Part shown: piece after piece, positions 46,700 to 59,094 of the stretch
How positions within the stretch are numbered: position 1 is the stretch's first letter
Layout of the letters: each line of letters starts with the position of its first letter
Assembly: GCA_963920665.1 (NCBI GenBank)
Contig: OY987265.1
Coordinates: 6,949,001-7,013,000 of the forward strand
Length of the DNA: 64,000 bases
DNA from: Straminergon stramineum
Lineage: Eukaryota; Streptophyta; Bryopsida; Hypnales; Calliergonaceae
Direction: 5' to 3'
The notes under the pieces: model-generated
Told to the model about the DNA's origin: nothing
The model's database searches: none
The model's input: the letters and a program-made list of their open reading frames with translations, nothing else
Program-made: the position numbers and the translations under genes

Positions 46700-47602
46700 G
46701 CGCGCCGCTGTTTAGAAGCAGCGTCATCGCCAAGCTCTTCGATGTGAAAGAAGAGTGTGAATCTCATTCTCAAAGCTTCATAATTTGCTTCATCAGCTCT
46801 TCATGTCTGCCTGGACGAAGAGATCGAGAGAACCTCCTTGATGCTGAGAGCTGAAGGAAGGGCTGGTACTATTCGAACATCGAAAGAAGCTGTGGCGCAG
46901 TCGAATTTCGCAGCCATTGATTGAGGGTGTGAATGTTCTGGGAGGTATTCAGGTCTGACATCAGTACCCGAGAATCAGGGAAATGCTTGCTTTTGAAACG
47001 ATCTTCCTCTGAGCACGTGTTGTTGGATCAGAAGATGTTCCATTGGTAATTGAATTGCTTGATAAATGGGGACGATTGCACCTTCTCGGACATGTCTTTC
47101 ATTTCAGAGATGAAATGCACAGGTTTTGAAGGGTGGAGTGGAGAGCATGCCGATTCGTGAGGTCCGATGCATCTTGGTCGAAGTGGTGTTGCTTTAGTGT
47201 ATGTTGTGAAGCTTGAATTTGTGCGACGCTTCTCATTTGTGTGGGAGGGAATGGGTGCTGTCTAGAAGGTGGCGGCGGGGCTTCCTGACGTGTATCAATG
47301 CGCACATGGCGTAGTGCTGACTGGACCTCAATCCTGTACAGAGCCCACAGCTGACTACTTTGTCCAGGTACTTTGATTCAGAGCCCCTTGTTCCTGATAT
47401 ATATTTATTAGTATGCTTTCGAATCTCAGTCTTTAAATTGTTCTGTCAAATCAGAACTGGAAATGGCCTTGGAGCGTAGTGTGCGGAAGGGCGTTTGAGA
47501 AAGTTTTCGCTTTCTAGGTCAGCGACAACTTGACTGATTATCCAGCAATTATCAACCAAATCTCAGAGGTTACTGCACTACAGGTCAAATAGGGTGTTGG
47601 AA
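46700..47602 (+). promoter_or_regulatory. Upstream and 5' leader region of the intact F-box gene
   Basis: This 900-base stretch is conserved against 61767-62715, including GTTTAGAAGCAGCGTCATCG, CTCTTCGATGTGAAAGAAGA and GAGCCCACAGCTGACTACTT. Conservation outside the coding region fits a promoter with a transcribed leader; GTCCAGGTACTTTG near 47362 looks like a donor of a leader intron. ORFs here are short and not shared between copies. Confidence 0.5.
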
Positions 47603-49018
47603 ATGAACAGAAAAAAACGCAAAGCTAGTGGCGGTCGGGTCACAAACTCGAACCAGAAATATTCTACCGTTCTTTGCAATGATGCCGTGGAGGTGGGAGA
47701 GGTGGTGACGATGGACCACGTTGGAACAAGTGTTGTTGGCTTGGACGAAGATGGTGAAGAGCTGGATTACCTTGAAGAGGCATGGCTCTTGCGAGAGAAG
47801 CTGACTGTCTTTGTCAAAGGTGGTAAGGGAGGACCACCAGGATTGGAGTTACGAAGCTTACTCAGCATGGCTGCTTCACGTAAGATTGTTTCCGTGGATT
47901 CAAAGAAGATGAGTCCTGTTCTTTGGAATACTCTTCCCAAGGAGTTGCTGGTGCGTGTGCTGGCACGGCTGCCGTTGCCTGATATCACTCGGCTGCGCAG
48001 TCTCTCGAAGGAATGGAAACGAGACATGGCTACTGTGAACTCGGAAATCAACCGAGCCCTTGACGAAACTCGTCCCACTATGGTTGCAGTTTTTTCATTC
48101 AGTAATTATTTTTGTAATTCAGAGTTTCTGGTAACAATATGTAATCTGAGCACTGACAGGTCGCAATATTCGTATCGTTTGCGTCCTGGAAATTCTATGA
48201 ATGGTCGATGGGATGATATGGGTGCACGTGATGGTGGATTGGTCTGTTTCGTCTCCACATGGAGACCCAGCAAAAAGAATCCCATTCGCATTGTTGTGGT
48301 GAATCTCCTGACACGAGTTCGGCGTAAACTCCCGCCTCTGCAGTATTTTTACTCAACCCTGCCCAAAATGATGCACATCGAAGTGGACTGTGTAACAAAA
48401 TGTTATCGGGTTGTGGTGGTTGGCAAGAAGAGAAAAAGCCGTCCCACAGTAGAGATATATGATTCTGGTGCAAGACAATGGACCAAAGCAACACCGCCTC
48501 TTGGTTTCATTCTTGGTGTCACTTACTCGAGATGGAAGTACTATAACCATGTCAGCTCTTTCAGAAGCGCAAACAGAAGTCTCAGTGTGTATGACTTTGC
48601 TGAAGGACAACTGAAGCGTTGTGATCAAATGGGTCCTTTCCGAGGAGCATCAGTGACGTATGCGCTTCAGAAGGACTGCAAGTTTGTGCTGCACAGGAAC
48701 ACATCCAATGGTGACATTTCAGAGGCGGAAGGTTATTGCATCAGTAAGTATCGTATGCAAAGGAATGCAAAGGATTGGGTAGAAGATAGATCATACTTGT
48801 GCTCCCCTTTTGAAGCCCTTTTGGAACAGGACTTTTCCCGGATGATGCTAAGACCATGTGGAGGCCTTTTGATGATGTTTCCGTACTCTTTTGACAATCC
48901 TGGGCATTTTTGGCTTCTGGACTTGTTTACGGAAGAGTGGAGTAGCCATCCAAACTGCTTTCAGGGGCATAAGTATGGAACTTTCATGAGTCGGGCTCTT
49001 TGGAATGTTGTACCATAG
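47603..49018 (+). CDS. F-box protein with propeller-like C-terminal region, intact
   Basis: Single-exon gene of 471 residues from the ATG at 47603, the first ATG in frame. The N-terminus is basic (MNRKKRKASG). The F-box lies at about residues 108-145: LWNTLPKELLVRVLARLPLP then DITRLRSLSKEWKRDM, with the Leu-Pro start and the conserved Trp. The C-terminal 300 residues resemble the F-box-associated beta-propeller of plant F-box/kelch-type proteins, for example GGLVCFVS, IVVVNLLTRVRRKLPPL, YRVVVVGKK and VEIYDSGARQWTKATPP. Such proteins bring substrates to SCF (Skp1-cullin) ubiquitin ligases; the target is unknown. Two related copies lie downstream, a pseudogene at 55.7 kb and a copy with a frameshift at 62.7 kb. 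The first 85 residues upstream of the F-box are conserved with the third copy. Confidence 0.88.
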   Translation: MNRKKRKASGGRVTNSNQKYSTVLCNDAVEVGEVVTMDHVGTSVVGLDEDGEELDYLEEAWLLREKLTVFVKGGKGGPPGLELRSLLSMAASRKIVSVDSKKMSPVLWNTLPKELLVRVLARLPLPDITRLRSLSKEWKRDMATVNSEINRALDETRPTMVAVFSFSNYFCNSEFLVTICNLSTDRSQYSYRLRPGNSMNGRWDDMGARDGGLVCFVSTWRPSKKNPIRIVVVNLLTRVRRKLPPLQYFYSTLPKMMHIEVDCVTKCYRVVVVGKKRKSRPTVEIYDSGARQWTKATPPLGFILGVTYSRWKYYNHVSSFRSANRSLSVYDFAEGQLKRCDQMGPFRGASVTYALQKDCKFVLHRNTSNGDISEAEGYCISKYRMQRNAKDWVEDRSYLCSPFEALLEQDFSRMMLRPCGGLLMMFPYSFDNPGHFWLLDLFTEEWSSHPNCFQGHKYGTFMSRALWNVVP

Positions 49019-49597
49019 GGGATTGCTTGTGTTCAAATGTACAGTGTTTACTGGTCCTCCTAGTTCAGCTTCATCTTAGGTGCAGTGTACATAGCCTGGT
49101 GTAGTGGTGCGACTATGATCGTGTACTCGTCTCTGTGATCTGTTCAACTTTCTCGTTTTGTAGGCAGAGAATGCAAGTGCTGACTTGCTGAGGATAATGA
49201 ATTTTCCTTCCACCCAATGAGTGTTGCAGTTGAGTGACGACAGACGACTCTCAGGCTCTACTTAAATCCGTGTAGATCTCCATGTGCTCCCGCTCATGGC
49301 TTCTTTCACAGAAGGTTTGAGAGCCCTTCTCTCGCCTCTTGCAAAAGTATTCCTTTGTAAAGCACTTGCTACAGGAGGTTGTTCTCTTGTACACAAATGA
49401 TGGGCATAGTTTTGCGTGAAACTGTCTGATGTAGTATCGCTCAGTGAACATTGCAATAGACGTTGTGTTGCAGTGCTTTCGTGTGAGTCAAGTTATCCAT
49501 TCACCTTTTGTCAACAAGCCTCCCCTATCTGTCTTTCCATTGTTTTCTTGTTTGCACTGTGATTCAGATTGAATCCTCTCCATGTTCATTTCACATA
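49019..49597. other. 3' region of the F-box gene
   Basis: Partly conserved with 56464-57090 downstream of the F-box pseudogene (GAGAATG.TGATGCGGACTTG-like, TGCTGAGGATAATGAATTTT, GACTCTCAGGCTCTACT). It probably holds the 3' untranslated region. ORFs on the minus strand here are incidental. Confidence 0.45.
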
Positions 49598-52500
49598 TCA
49601 CAGTCTCAAGGTTTCTTTTTATTGTTCAAAAATGATTGGTGTGAATTCAGCTCTCTATTGATACATTTCGTTCCCTTCCTTGCAGCCATCTGGACTTGGG
49701 ATTAGCTCTTAGGGTTAGGACTAAGACGGAGGTACTTTGTGACAAACCCTATATCTAGAGAAAGAATGAATCAATCGCCACTTGTTTGAACATTAGACAT
49801 ATATTTTGCCAGTCACTATAACCGCGACTCTAGAACTTCCTATTTCAGCTTGGGCACCATTTACCAGTTGTAATTTTGGTTGGACCATTCTTAGCTCCAA
49901 GGAGTGTTTAGGAAGGGATTGTAAAGTTTTTGAAGCGTGTAAGGTATCTCTAACTGTCTGGTGAAACTCTATTAGCACAAAGCATTCCAGAAATTAGAAG
50001 CGGAAATGATCTGTAGCGTGGATTTTCTCTGGGAGGAATAATTAAATTACATTTCGCAGAGCTTCAGGACCCATGACGCGTGTGCAGGATGCCGCTTCGT
50101 CTTCTTCTGCCCTGGCTACATCCTCTGGGGTGAGTGTCGCTGCTAAGCGTGCAAGCGAGGAGCAAACAGAGGGGCCTGCAGCAGAAAGACTTTCCCTTGG
50201 TAAGTATTCTGGTTCATATTGACCAGAGTGATTTGCATTAGCATCCACCTAGAGGAGGAAATGATCACCGTGTAGCTAGTGGCTTGCATCATTGAGGATG
50301 TTTCTAGGTGTTGCAATCCAGTTTTGGTTTGACATGTGTACTTGCCTGTCAGCAGGTACTGTCGATGACAAGGACCCGTGTCATGCCCCTAATTCGACTG
50401 GTAATAGTAATGAGGCGTCGAAATTGGACCCAGAAGTACTTGAATCAGTATTTTCAAGTAATGGGGTAAGTACTTGTCTGGTTTCCTTGGCAGTTCAGCG
50501 TCCCTGCCGTAACCGTTATATGATATTTCGTATTTGCTAACTGAGTTAGTTCGAGTTCTACACTGAGAACTCTGCCTAGCTTGAATAATAGAACTTTCTA
50601 ATCCTAGAGTAATTAGTATCTAAATGCTGAACCTTTCTTCCTGCAGAGGTTTATTGTTTAGTGTCCATTTTTCAACTGTTATTCATTTTAGAATCATCAA
50701 GGAAGATTGCGTAACATGGAAAGAAGACTGAATGCTCTAAGCGAATCAATGGGATAGATTTTTATAAGGAATTTGTAATATTTATGTTGATTTTTAAAAT
50801 GATCCTATTAGTGTGGCTTGAGCAGTTCGGGGAGTAAACATTGTCTGTGATGTTCAAGCGGCACGCAAGGGTCGCAAACTTATTGCAGTCCAGAGAGTGA
50901 CATGGTACTGGTAGTAAGTTGCATTTGCAGTCAGATGTGTCTGGGCTTCCATGCCCGGTTTCGGTTTTAAGATGTCGGGTGGCCCATATGCAGGTGAACA
51001 CTTCCTCGCGATCCAGTTGGAGCTCACAGTTCGCAAATCGCAATAGAAAGAAGCCGAAGTTAGTATGCTTGAACGTCTACCTGTGGTAAGTGGAAGAATT
51101 CGTGAAACAATGCCCGTAAGGGTATACTTTTAAAATTTATATGCTTTCTTTGTCTAAGATTTGGATCTCAGTTCTGGTGTCCCTCTCACGTTGTCCACTC
51201 TTTTTTACTTGGGTGTCATCTAAGAAAATGGAGGTAAGAAGAAGAGATGGACAATATTTTTGAGTGATCCTTTAACCCTTGAGCGCCTCAGTGCCTCAAG
51301 TCCGGCCTCTCCAAAATGGAAGGTTGCCCTATTTAACTATTTGACATATGATGAAATCATTTGTCTTTTCCCCCACACTCCAAGCTTGTCTCCACACGGT
51401 ACAATCACACTCCAATCGGTACAATCACACTCCAATCGGTACAATCAATTTCTATGGATCTCGTTTTGGGTGATAGTCTAATTGGGATGAGTTCAAAAGG
51501 GTTTGGATTTTGGAAAATATGCTTTGGATTAAGTCCAACTCTGTTTTGCATGTTGTGATTTTCCTTTGGCCTCTTCTAATTAAGTGTATTCAATACTCAA
51601 AGGAGTACATACCAACATTCTTGTCTAATTAAATCCTTTTGAATTCACGATTTTTTATCATTTCAATGCAATTCAAACATTGGAGTAATAGAATATGAGA
51701 TATCAAGGTTGGAAGTGCCAATGAGTGCATCCAATTGAAAAGTCACATTGGAAAGAAAGAGGAAGGGAAGATTGAACAATCTTGATCCTTTTAAGTGAAC
51801 TCAAAACTCGAATCAAATGAAATCATGTTGAGTTATATACTTTGTTGTTGAGTGACATACTTTGCTCTTAGCTTTGAGAGTTGCTTGAAGTCATGATCAA
51901 CTTCCAACCTCCACATCTCTTATTCTGTACCTTCAATGCTTGAATTTATTGAAAAGGGATCCAAATAGTCTAGAATGGTGGATTCTCTCCATTGGTTTTG
52001 AAGTATTCTTATTTAGAGGAGATCAAAGGAAAAATGCAACATGAAAACTAAAGTTGTGCTTTCAGGATATATATATTTTATACTTTCTATCACTTTAATT
52101 TGATTTTATAATGTTTTGAGTGTTCGCCCTCTGCACGTGGATGATATGGCACTTAGATATTCTCATCGGTTCTCCCTTCCCAACTAAGAGTGCTCATCTA
52201 AGATGTAACTTGTTGATTAAGATCGAAGAAGACGTGATTAAATCCGAGCGTCCAGGAAGCGATGGTGGATACTAGAAGAAAGAGCATGATAATCTGAAGA
52301 GAACGATAATCTGAAGAAAGAACGTGAAGTTTTTGATATCAGTTTGCAGCTGCGTCAAGTTCTGTCGAATTTCGAAAAGAAGCCGGAAGGAAAGATCATG
52401 ATTGGTGGAATTAAGAAAGAGCTATGATATCTATGTTGTTGGTTCTGTTTGTGATACACCTGTTGCTGTGCTATACTATCTTACCCTCGTATGTTTGGTG

Positions 52501-53800
52501 TGTTTCAGGTGCTAAAGCTACCGGCAGCCAAGAGTGAAAATACTGATAGGATTATCGGCAAGGCCTCATATACGAGGATTCTGCGTGCGATGCACTTCCA
52601 AGGAGCCAACATGGCCCTGAAATCGAGCTTCTGGAGTAGTGATTGGCGTGAGCATCATCGCTTTCCAAAGTTTAGCAACGACGATGCTGATTACCAGTGG
52701 TAGGAGCAGAACTTCGATCCTGAGATATTAGAGAAGAGGTTGGCAATTTTTCGAGTGGCGGCTAAGAACTGGAATCCGAAACTTGATATGTTCATGATCA
52801 TCAAACTTGTTTCGGACTTGAACTCAAGACTTCATCCCCAACCAAGCGAAAACGAGCTTAATGAAAAGGATGAGGTCAAGATGTTCAGACTGCTAACTAC
52901 GATTTGCTCTCTGCGTTCTGGTGGTAAGTTGTCTGAAGCATTACTTTTTGCATTTATTGATTCATTGTGTGCTTTCTGTTGTCAAGATTCTGGAATTACT
53001 AATTCCGCATCCAGTGTTGCGTCGAAAATGGAGGCAGTTGATTTGATTTCCCAGATGGAAATTTAAAGTTTGAGGAGAGTTCTGTTGAATACGTTTCAGG
53101 GGCCAGTAAGATTTGAGGGTTTGCGGAAGACAGGATTTCCCTTTCCCTGACGCTTTCTGGTAAATGATCTTTCATCTAGCTTTATTTTCTTTGCCAGAAC
53201 TTGCTTTCCGGGTTCAGACGAATTTGTTGGTTGGAAATGTTTCTCGAGCCTGTTGTGTGTAGTCTTATTAGGAGTGTCTTTGCTTGCTACGATGTATTTG
53301 GTTTGTAGTTTGAGTTTCTCTCTGGACATATATGCTGGGTGCTTTAGCCCCTAATTTCCCAAGTCAAAATAGAAAGTCCACCTTGGAAGTTAGTAGTCGA
53401 CAGTCGTCATTTCCAAAGACGTGTTTCTAGCTTTCAAAAATGTCAGACAGAACTTCTTCATATTTCCGTTAATACATTTTGCTACCATCCATTATGTCAA
53501 CTGTATAAAAGTGGCCACTTTCGACCGTTTGGGCACTTCGAGCCCATTGACATTGGCATTGGATCAGGAGCCTGGGATCCATCAGCGCCTTTTCAGAAAC
53601 ACGCAGCTGGATGCTGGATCCCTGGCGCTGAGCGCAAGCGACTGGAAATGCGTTTGTAGGGTTTATTGATCGGTAGTGATGATGTGATTTTAAGCCTTGT
53701 ATTTGTACAGGGATACGGCAGAGACGGGCTGCAATATTCGGAGGCCCTCTTCATCAGAAGCTTTCAGCGAGCGGTTTCTCAAGATTGGTTGTCTGCTGTT
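49598..53800 (+). pseudogene. 5'-truncated, decayed second copy of locus X
   Basis: The copy starts within Xa intron 1, so the promoter and basic first exon are missing; the F-box locus lies in their place. The counterpart of Xa exon 2 (from 49849) has a stop and a frame change. Counterparts of exons 3 and 4 (about 50074-50202 and 50357-50466) remain open and very similar. The last Xa exon is out of frame. The first Xb exon is frameshifted. The second (from 52226) has a TAG, and the third (from 52510) has TAG where copy 1 has the second Trp of QWWEQ. The final small exon (to about 53066) is still open. At 53.71 kb the GYGRDGLQYSEALF patch is conserved. The pattern indicates loss of function after duplication. 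Confidence 0.75.
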
Positions 53801-54415
53801 ACTTCCTCCATGCTCCAATTGCATCCAGGTCGGTGGCCGAGGCATGGCCATGCGTTGCTTACTTCGTATCATAGCCAGACGCGGGCAAGGCGTGCTTCCT
53901 CCCGGGACCCAGTGGGGAGGAGTTTTGCAGGAGTCTTAAAACCTGCACTGGTGTGACGTCGGGTCACCTTGCCGCCCTCCAAAGGAAGGGCAGGCTTCCT
54001 TTGGTCAGTTGACCATGGTTTTGAGCAAACCAACAGTGCCTCTGGATTGCCTTCCCTCTCAGGAAGGGATGGTCGAAATCCGTGATTTGAGGACAATGTT
54101 GCCTTACCATCTTGTACAGTTCAGTACCCGGCAACCATGTTACGGACACCCTATTGTGCCATTTCGAAGAATTTAGCACTGTTGATTATTATTGGCTTTT
54201 TTAGTCTTGTGTAGTTAACATTCAATTCTTATGCACTCCCATCCAAGCCAAAAAAATTGCATTTTCAAAGAAATAAAATTCCATTTTTGATGAGTTGCTT
54301 CATTTAATATTCATGGTTGATTGAAACAACATTGGTGATGAATTAAAAAAAATTTGATTGCATAGATTTGTAGGAAGCACCTATACACATTTTTCATGTT
54401 AAAGAAATGCATTGA
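53801..54415. other. Region after the X copy
   Basis: 53.8-54.17 kb extends beyond the part shared closely with copy 1 and includes short ORFs without domains. 54.17-54.41 kb again aligns with 24.55-24.78 kb (TTTAATATTCATGGTT, TGTAGGAAGCA, CATGTT.AA.AAATGCATT). Confidence 0.35.
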
Positions 54416-55507
54416 TCTTAAAGGACATTGTGGCCTTTTGGGGTCCTTTAGATGACTTCAGGTGTGAGTGATTGTTGGATGGCAAAAAGAAAATTTCATA
54501 CAATTTTTTGGTGGATTTGTATGAATGCATTTTCAATGAATAGTCTTGTATATCTCTAGCTTCATTATGGTATTATTGACTTTCTTAACCCCTAAATGAC
54601 ACATCAAACGTTTTGTGTCCGATGGATGTTAGAAAAGCAATTTGGAGGATGTAAACAAGCCAGTTTTCATCCATTCTTTTTGTAATTGTGATCGTGCAGA
54701 AGGAAGTTGTCATGAAAACCCATAATCAGACTCATTGAATGCTTTATTATTTTGGGGTACGCCAAATTGTGTGAAGACAGTTGAGGACGATGATAGCTTG
54801 CATGCTGCCCTTTCTTCAATTTCCGACTGAACAACCTAACTGCTACACTTGCTTGCCATTGAGCAACACAAGAACAATGCCTTTTTCTACAGTCAACACA
54901 GAAGTTGTTACTGTTCACTACCCGCATCTCCCCTACAATGACCAGCCCGGCGTTTAGGGGTTAAAGAAGAAGATGCTTTAATACCCTTGTACTGTATTTT
55001 GGCCAAATCTTGTTGTTTACTCTTGATGTGAATGTTAGCCATACAAATGATATTTTTTGTATTTGAGGCCAACTAGTGAAATGAATTCTATCAACTATTC
55101 TTATTGAAAATTATTGAAAAAATCTGAAAATTCAATTTTTTATTGCAGTTTGAACTTTGGGCTTAGAACCATAGTTTGTTGATTTTCTAATTTTCTAATG
55201 ACATAGTAACTTAATTTTAAACTATGATTTTTTATACTTCAAAGTAAACTTGTGCAAAAAAAATTCAGATTTTTTTAGCATATTTTGTATTTGTTACGGG
55301 TTTCCTTCACTTTTTCCTTAAAAATTCATAGTAATTTCAAATTTTGACAAAAAAAACTTGAAATTTTTAGCACTTATAGAGGTTATGTGATTTCATCTCT
55401 GAAAAATAATTGTAAGAAACTTCATTCTTATTTAGTTGGAAAATGGCAGCAAGTAGAGGTAAGGCTTTTGAAGCTCAAATCCTAAACCCTAAACCGTCCT
55501 TTAAGGG
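54416..55507. mobile_element. TTAA-type element E8, 1,092 bp, containing nested E9
   Basis: The right end is GTCCTTTAAGGG before TTAA (55508-55511). The left end reads CTTAAAGGAC after TTGA (54412-54415), so two of the terminal C bases and one TTAA base have changed. The empty site is AATGCATTAAAGAACAAAAA in copy 1 of the X block, with one TTAA at 24784-24787, and both flanks match. The element therefore inserted after the X duplication, or was lost from copy 1. Confidence 0.7.
54589..54960. mobile_element. TTAA-flanked element E9, 372 bp, nested inside E8
   Basis: TTAA at 54585-54588 and 54961-54964. The ends are CCCCTAAATGACACATC and, in inverse, CCCCTAAACGCCGGG. The small minus-strand ORF across it (54667-54927) shows nothing recognisable. 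Nesting inside E8 shows repeated use of TTAA targets by the same type of element at different times. Confidence 0.75.
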
Positions 55508-55683
55508 TTAAGAAACAAAAAAATAATCTATGAAGAGTTCAATGTGAGGTGTTGTATAATCAAACTTTGTGAAATAGACATCTCTATATTTTAACTAGAG
55601 ATAAAGTCATAGTATCATCATGTTCAAAGGTGTCAAATTAGTCCTAGAATGAGGGTCAAATAGCAAAATCAAATGCCACTGCA

Positions 55684-56463
55684 ACTAATCCCCTGTGCAT
55701 TGTCTTATTGAATCTCTTGATGTGAGACTGGCATGAATTCCCCCCTCTGCATTACTTGTATTAATTATGTCCCGACCACAATGGTGCACATCAAAGTAGA
55801 TTCTGAAACAAAGTTTTACAAGGTGGTGGTTGGAGGCTCGGTTGGAGGGTAACACGTGAAAGGCTGTCCCACAGTAGAGATATATGATTCTGGTACGGTG
55901 CCAAGAAATGACCAGAGCAGCACCTCCATGTGGTTCCATTGTGGGTCTTGCTTACAAATGGAAGCGCTCTAAGTATAGCAACTATTTCGAATGTACAAAG
56001 GGAAGCAAAACTCCATGTGTGAATGACTTTGGTGAGGGACAACTAAAGCTTTGCAGGGAAGGAGTTTTTATGAATAGCTGTGCACTTGGGAAGGACTTCA
56101 TGTTTGTGTTGCACAAGCCGGTGCTGAAGAACACATCGGCAGGTAAAATTCTGCATCTTTATTACACCACTGATTATGATCATGTTCCAAATAATGCAAA
56201 CTCAAGGATTGGGTACAGAAGAAATCATACCTTGGCACTCCTAAAAAAGGGCAAGTCCAGGATGGACTCGGACAGTCTCAATAGTCTTAATGCATGTGAA
56301 GGCTTTAGATGGCAAGTGTGCAGGGTTACAGCAAAAGTAGCCTGGTTTTTGGTTTTGGGATTTATCTACAGGAGAGTGGAGTGACGTACTGACAGCCTGA
56401 GTGCTTTGAGGGGCATGTATATGGACTTCGATGTGTCGGGCTCTTTGAAATGTCGTTCCATAG
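55684..56463 (+). pseudogene. F-box gene fragment lacking the F-box
   Basis: Aligns with the C-terminal two thirds of the intact F-box gene, from the IVVVNLL region to the stop: GRPTVEIYDSG-like, ATPPXGSI, FGEGQLKLC, CALGKDFMFVLHK, then a diverged tail. The N-terminal half with the F-box is absent because the duplicated X block ends directly upstream. Several frame changes occur, so only 55884-56384 is open. The 3' flank still matches that of the intact gene. Not expected to be functional. Confidence 0.8.
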
Positions 56464-57640
56464 TAGGTGGATTGCATGTGTCCTTATGAACAAAGTAATT
56501 AAGCTTGTGCTCTATTTCAGCTTTGTCACATGTAACTTTACGTAGCTTGGTGTGACATTGATACTACAGATGTCTATGTGAGCTCTTCATTTTGTGATTT
56601 TTTGGTAGCTAGAGAATGTTGATGCGGACTTGCTGAGGATAATGAATTTTTCTCTTTTTCCACCCAGTGAGTATTGCAGTTGAGATCGGACATCTGACTC
56701 TCAGGCTCTACTGAGATCACCCTACATCTCCATATCGAATTTTCCATGGTATTTTGACAAAATATTTGAATGACCTGTTCTCTCCACCTGTAAAATGATT
56801 GAGTTTGTGTGCAGTGCAATTGCAGCAGTAGGATGTGTTGCTTGTGAACACAAATGGTAAGCATACTTTTGCTTTAAGCAGTCTCAAGTAGTTTAGCATT
56901 GTGGGCATTGCAATAACGCTTATGCTGCAGAGCTTTGAGCCAATCTTTCCAGTGGTTCCCCATTTGCCAACGGGCTTCCTCTATTTGTCTACCCATTGTC
57001 CCCTTGAATGCCTGATTTGTGATTCCAATTTTTTCTTTTTGTTCATCCTGTTACATACCACATATAAGCTTGTCTTCTCTGTGCAACTTTAGTGCTTATT
57101 CAAGGGCACAATTTACAATATGTATAATAAAATTAGTGGCACGTCATTATGCATATATAATTTAAACCCTAGAAGTGACAAGACCTATCACCGAAGTACT
57201 TTGTCAAAAATGATATGATTTTTAGCCAAATAGGTGCATTCTTCATCTCTACAATAATCTTGAAAGTCATCCATTGGACACTTTGGGGCATAGTATCCTT
57301 CCAAGGTAAAGTATATACTACACTTTATGAAATTAAAATAATTTTTTTTCAAAGAACATTCTTATATTTCTTATTGAAAAGGTATTTATATGCCAAGGGT
57401 GTTTTGGATGTAAAAGAAAGATAACATATACTTCAAAAAAATTCATGCTATTCTTCACAAATACTTTTACCTTTTGAAATTTTTCAAATTAGTTAGATTG
57501 TTTTTGTTATATTTACCAATTTATTTTTACTTATTAGTTTCAATATGATAGGAATTATAATTCATTATAAAACTAATAGACACTTTTCACATCGACAGAT
57601 ATTAACAAAGTCTTATATAATAAATATCTATACCTTAAAT
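56464..57640. other. F-box 3' flank, then AT-rich DNA
   Basis: To about 57090 the sequence follows the 3' flank of the intact F-box gene. After that it is AT-rich with no supported feature. Confidence 0.35.
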
Positions 57641-57649
57641 TAGTTTGTT

Positions 57650-57860
57650 TGTTTTGTGTTGTGTTGTTTTGTATCGTTTGTTTGATATGCTAAGATCTAA
57701 GAAACCATGAGTCCTCCAACCACATTCTTCTTACCGTTGTAAAGCTCTCTATGTGGAAGGATGCACAAACTTTGTTTTGTGGCATTTGGACCTACACTGA
57801 AAAAGTCATTGAATTTCAAAAAAATTATAAATTAGAAAATTGAATTAAATTATCTTCTAT
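57650..57860 (-). repeat. Dispersed repeat B, copy 4 (inverted), with a further partial copy to 58060
   Basis: On the minus strand: GAAATTCAATGACTTTTTCA, CCAAATGCCACAAAACAAAG, then CATGGTTTCTTAGATCTTAG, and a tail of ACAAAACAACACAACAC type, as in copies 1-3. From 57870 to 58060 a second, fragmented copy follows, ending at CACACTAGTGTTAC, the inverse of the ACTAGTATGCC start. Confidence 0.5.
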
Positions 57861-58573
57861 TTAAAAAAAACATAACTTTCACATTGTATGTGCCCTTCAT
57901 TAAAGCCCTTGCACTCCTTTGTACATAAAACTTTCTATCTATGTCAAGAACGCAACTCTTCACACCACAACAAAGCCCTTGCATAAAATATTGAATTTCA
58001 AAGTGTTTTACAAATTGAAAAATTCTTTTTACTTTTAAAGTGGTTGTACATACGGCACACTAGTGTTACATTGAAATTTGAATATGATTGTGAAGGCTAA
58101 ATTGAATCCCAAAACAAAACTTGACAATATGGTAATGGAATTGGTCCTATAGGGGTTAATGAAAGAGAATGTGATTGATTAGATCAATGTCATTATGGTA
58201 ACTCCTAGTTGCCCAAGCATTTGTCCAAAACTAAAGAAATACAATTTTTTTTCTTCTTGAATTGTCTATAAATATAATAGAATTTGATAAAATGCAACAA
58301 CATCAAAAGCTTTCATCATGTTGCAAGGGTTCATTGAGAGGATATGTGGATGTCATTAGGGCTTAGCAAGAATAAATGAATGAAAAATTCAGCACATGAG
58401 AAAGTGATAGTTGAAATTAGAAGACAATTTGCTTTTAATATATGAAATTATCTCAACAAAGAATTGGGATTTTTCATATGCATGGTTCAATTTTCAGAAG
58501 TTATTTTGAAATTTTGATTATCTTTTTTTGAAGAAAATGTATCCATATAATTCACTAAAAAATTATCGTTTAA

Positions 58574-59094
58574 CCCCTAAAGTTCCAAAGCAAATTTCTT
58601 TTGGCAATATAGAGTTTTCATTCATCCATTTTCTATTGGAATTATCATTTTTTTCCTTTGAAGTTTTCACACATGTAGTCAAGGAGTATGTTCAAGGTGC
58701 TTTAAAGAACAATAATTTTTAGAACATTTGACTACATGGTTAAAAAGCTTTTGTATAATACATAGTTTCTCTTGAAGCCCAAGATAATTTGGATAGCTTA
58801 AAATAAATAAGTTTTTTAAATATAAAAATTTGAATAATTTTTTTATATTTAGATATGTACTTGAAAAGCTTTCAATCATTCTATTTTGATCAACAAGATG
58901 AATGTTGTGAGAAGTTTTAGAATCTAAAGGCAATTATAGAATCTCTACCCCAAAACTAACTTTGAAGTCTTGTTTTAGACTCCATTTTTAATATTTTTAG
59001 AAAAAATGAAAACATAGGACATAGATTGTTTATTACAACATTTTAGCCATTGATTGGACCTAAAATATTGTGGTTCTATAGGGGTTTATTATAA
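58574..59094. mobile_element. TTAA-type element E10 (family A), 521 bp, right TTAA decayed
   Basis: TTAA at 58570-58573 precedes CCCCTAAAGTTCCAAAGC, with TTTTGGCAATATA inside. The right end is GTTCTATAGGGG before TTTA (59095-59098), a one-base change from TTAA. Interior landmarks are shared with E3 and E5. Confidence 0.6.
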
